Assembly: GCA_937925595.1 (NCBI GenBank)
Contig: CALALQ010000146.1
Coordinates: 1 to 14,269, forward strand
Length of the DNA: 14,269 nt
Source: an uncultured Demequina sp.
GTDB taxonomy: Bacteria > Actinomycetota > Actinomycetes > Actinomycetales > Demequinaceae
Reading direction: 5' to 3'
In this document: positions 12,746-14,269 of the stretch, one piece after another
Layout: every line of letters begins with the position of its first letter
How positions within the stretch are numbered: position 1 is the stretch's first letter
The notes under the pieces: model-generated
The model's input: only the letters and a program-made list of their open reading frames with translations
Database searches by the model: none
What the model was told of the DNA's origin: nothing
Made by a program: the position numbers and the translations under genes

Positions 12746-14122
12746 TCACGCCGTAGTGGCCTTCGATGTCGTACGGGTCTTGGCGTCGGCGGTGTCGATG
12801 ACCAGCTGCTCTACCTCGCTGAGCGTGTAGCCCCACGCGGCGAGGCGACGGAAGTAGAGCGCGTCACGGTCGTCGGGGTAGCGCCAGGTGTTTTTGCTGG
12901 TGCTGTCTTCGATGCCGCCGAGGACGATTGCCAGGGCGACGTGTCCGGCCTTTGCGGGGGTGCGCTCGACGAGGGGAGCGAGGTTGTCCCGCCCGTACGA
13001 TCCCCGCTGGACGCCGAGGAGGTCGTGCGCGAGGCCGTTGCCGTTCTGCACGGCGTGGCCAACGGTGGTGTGCACGGTGGTCAGAGCGGTGGCGACGAAC
13101 GCGGCGGCGTCCTTGGGGAGGGTCTTGCGGGCGAGGAACGCTGTCAGCCATTCGCGGCGCACGGTTTCGGCTGACGCCCACGCCTTGTTGTTGGCGATGA
13201 GTTCGCGGCGTTCGGCTTTCTGCTCGTCGGTCATGGGCCCGGATGCCGCGCCGCCCTCCCTGCGGAATCCCGCGGCCTTGAAGTCGGTCAGGTAGTAGTT
13301 CACCTTCGCCTCTTCGTGGCCGTGGTAGACCACGACGTAGGCGGCGCGCCCGTCGGTCTGCTCGATCTGCTCGGCGGTGACGCGCTCGCCCTCGGCGGTG
13401 CGAAGATCACGAATGTGCGTGATCGTCCCGCCCCAGGACGGCTCGCGGTCGAGGATCTCGTAGCCGCGGGCGGTGAGGTCTGCGACGGCTTCGGCCTTGA
13501 TGCGGGCCCGGGTGCGCTCGTCGCGCGCACGCTGCACGGCGTGAGCGAACTGCGTCGGGTCGGTGGTGGCGGTCTTGATGAGCGCTGCGGTGGTGTTGGG
13601 GTCGTCTTCGAACTCGATGAGCGTGGCCGCCTGGTCGAGGGTGATGGGGTGTTCGGCGACGGCGGCGGCCGCGGTGGGGTTCTCCGCGACGGTGAGGGCG
13701 GTCTTGACGTCCTTGGTCTTGGTTCCGAGGCGCTTGGCGATGGTGGCCACGGGCATTCCCTCGAACGCGAGCTGCTGGAACGCGGCGATGCGGTCGCTGC
13801 CGGTCAGCGGTTCTCGCTGGTCGTTCTCGACGAGCTGCTGGATGATCCGCTCGGCCGTGGCTTCATCGGCGTCGACGACGTAGACCGGCATCGCGCCCAG
13901 ACCGGCCTCACGGGCTGCGAGGGTGCGACGCTGACCGGCGCGCACCAGGACGTTGCCGTGCTCGTCGCGTCGAGCCAGAACGGGCGTGAGCACTCCGTTC
14001 TCGCGGATGCTCTGGACGAAGGTGGGGGTGACAGGGGCGCTCGGGCGCACGTTCGCCTCGATGACGAGTGCCATGGGGTCCATATGCTCGACGGTGCCGA
14101 GGCTGTGGGTGGTGGTGTTCAT
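12746..14122 (-). CDS. ParB/RepB/Spo0J-family protein
   Basis: This 458-aa protein has an N-terminal ParB/Srx-like domain: NVRPSAPVTPTFVQSIRENG (24-43), LTPVLARR, and VRAGQRRTLAAREAG (60-74), where ParB CTPases carry GERR; here RAGQRR. It continues with VENDQREPLTGSDRIAAFQQL (98-118) and the HTH EGMPVATIAKRLGTKTKDVKTAL (121-143). The C-terminal 250 residues are not recognised. It does not adjoin parA, which has its own small partner, so it may be a plasmid-borne ParB homologue with another role, as in conjugative leading regions. ATG 14122 has GGGAGAGAG about 10 bases upstream. Met14 is a less likely start. A leader with hairpins and a T-run (plus-strand reading) precedes it. Confidence 0.88.
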   Translation of the reverse strand: MNTTTHSLGTVEHMDPMALVIEANVRPSAPVTPTFVQSIRENGVLTPVLARRDEHGNVLVRAGQRRTLAAREAGLGAMPVYVVDADEATAERIIQQLVENDQREPLTGSDRIAAFQQLAFEGMPVATIAKRLGTKTKDVKTALTVAENPTAAAAVAEHPITLDQAATLIEFEDDPNTTAALIKTATTDPTQFAHAVQRARDERTRARIKAEAVADLTARGYEILDREPSWGGTITHIRDLRTAEGERVTAEQIEQTDGRAAYVVVYHGHEEAKVNYYLTDFKAAGFRREGGAASGPMTDEQKAERRELIANNKAWASAETVRREWLTAFLARKTLPKDAAAFVATALTTVHTTVGHAVQNGNGLAHDLLGVQRGSYGRDNLAPLVERTPAKAGHVALAIVLGGIEDSTSKNTWRYPDDRDALYFRRLAAWGYTLSEVEQLVIDTADAKTRTTSKATTA

Positions 14123-14141
14123 CAGGTTCTCTCTCCCTACT

Positions 14142-14264
14142 CGTTTTTTTGCCGTGAAGGCACGAATGTGCCTTGCGGCCGGAGGGACGCCGTCAACCCC
14201 GGAGGGGCGGCGGGGGAGAGAGTTTCGGCGCGAAATAAGGGAGCGCAGCGACCGCGTGCCGAAA
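14142..14264 (-). promoter_or_regulatory. Structured leader of the parB-like gene
   Basis: In plus-strand reading it contains CGTTTTTTTGCCGT (14142-14155), a hairpin AAGGCAC-GAAT-GTGCCTT (14157-14174), the block GAGCGCAGCGA (14241-14251) and an outer stem TTTCGGC/GCCGAAA (14223-14229 with 14258-14264). The same order of T-rich GCCGT block, hairpin and GAGCGCAGCGA occurs before nrdH at nearly the same distance from the start codon. A shared regulator, or a folded single-strand promoter, could explain this. The leader continues to or past the window edge. Confidence 0.45.
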
Positions 14265-14269
14265 GTCTC

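Overview
The window is a GC-rich stretch with dense GTG and ATG starts, actinobacterial in character and probably from a Microbacteriaceae-like host. I infer this from base composition and protein style; no search was run. It looks like accessory DNA, most likely a plasmid or integrated plasmid. It combines defence genes with replication, partition and ssDNA-handling genes and has no housekeeping operons.

Layout, left to right. Positions 1-513 hold no convincing gene but contain a 32-bp near-perfect palindrome. From 514 to 3317 is a two-gene Type II restriction-modification system: a gamma-class N6-adenine methyltransferase overlapping a BsuBI/PstI-family endonuclease by one base. About 0.9 kb without a confident gene follows, then a tiny membrane protein (4234-4437). 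Convergent to it is a two-winged-helix protein (4450-5289, minus) that may be a replication initiator; GGTTCC repeats and a strong hairpin lie upstream of it. At 5858-6862 is an Abi_2 (AbiD/AbiF-type, HEPN) abortive-infection gene. A chain of hairpins precedes it and ends in an intrinsic terminator whose T-run abuts the Abi ribosome-binding site.

From about 6.9 to 9.5 kb lie orphan genes: a 214-aa protein, a 43-aa Ser/Lys-rich protein, two small cytoplasmic proteins and a membrane protein. Strong hairpins separate several of them.

From 9.66 kb to the end all genes are on the minus strand: a ParB-like protein, a small acidic orphan, a ParF-like ParA, a ribbon-helix-helix candidate partner, an NrdH redoxin, and a small protein fused in frame to a single-stranded DNA-binding protein. 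An array of 17-bp direct repeats lies between parA and the acidic orphan, with a related copy just upstream of the orphan's start; it is a candidate centromere or iteron origin. The nrdH-ssb and parB-like operons have similar leaders.

The most interesting places are the probable structured RNA in front of the Abi gene, the 17-bp repeat array, the ssb read-through fusion with an internal start, and the two matching leaders. The leaders could mark the leading region of a conjugative element, although no relaxase or transfer gene is in the window.
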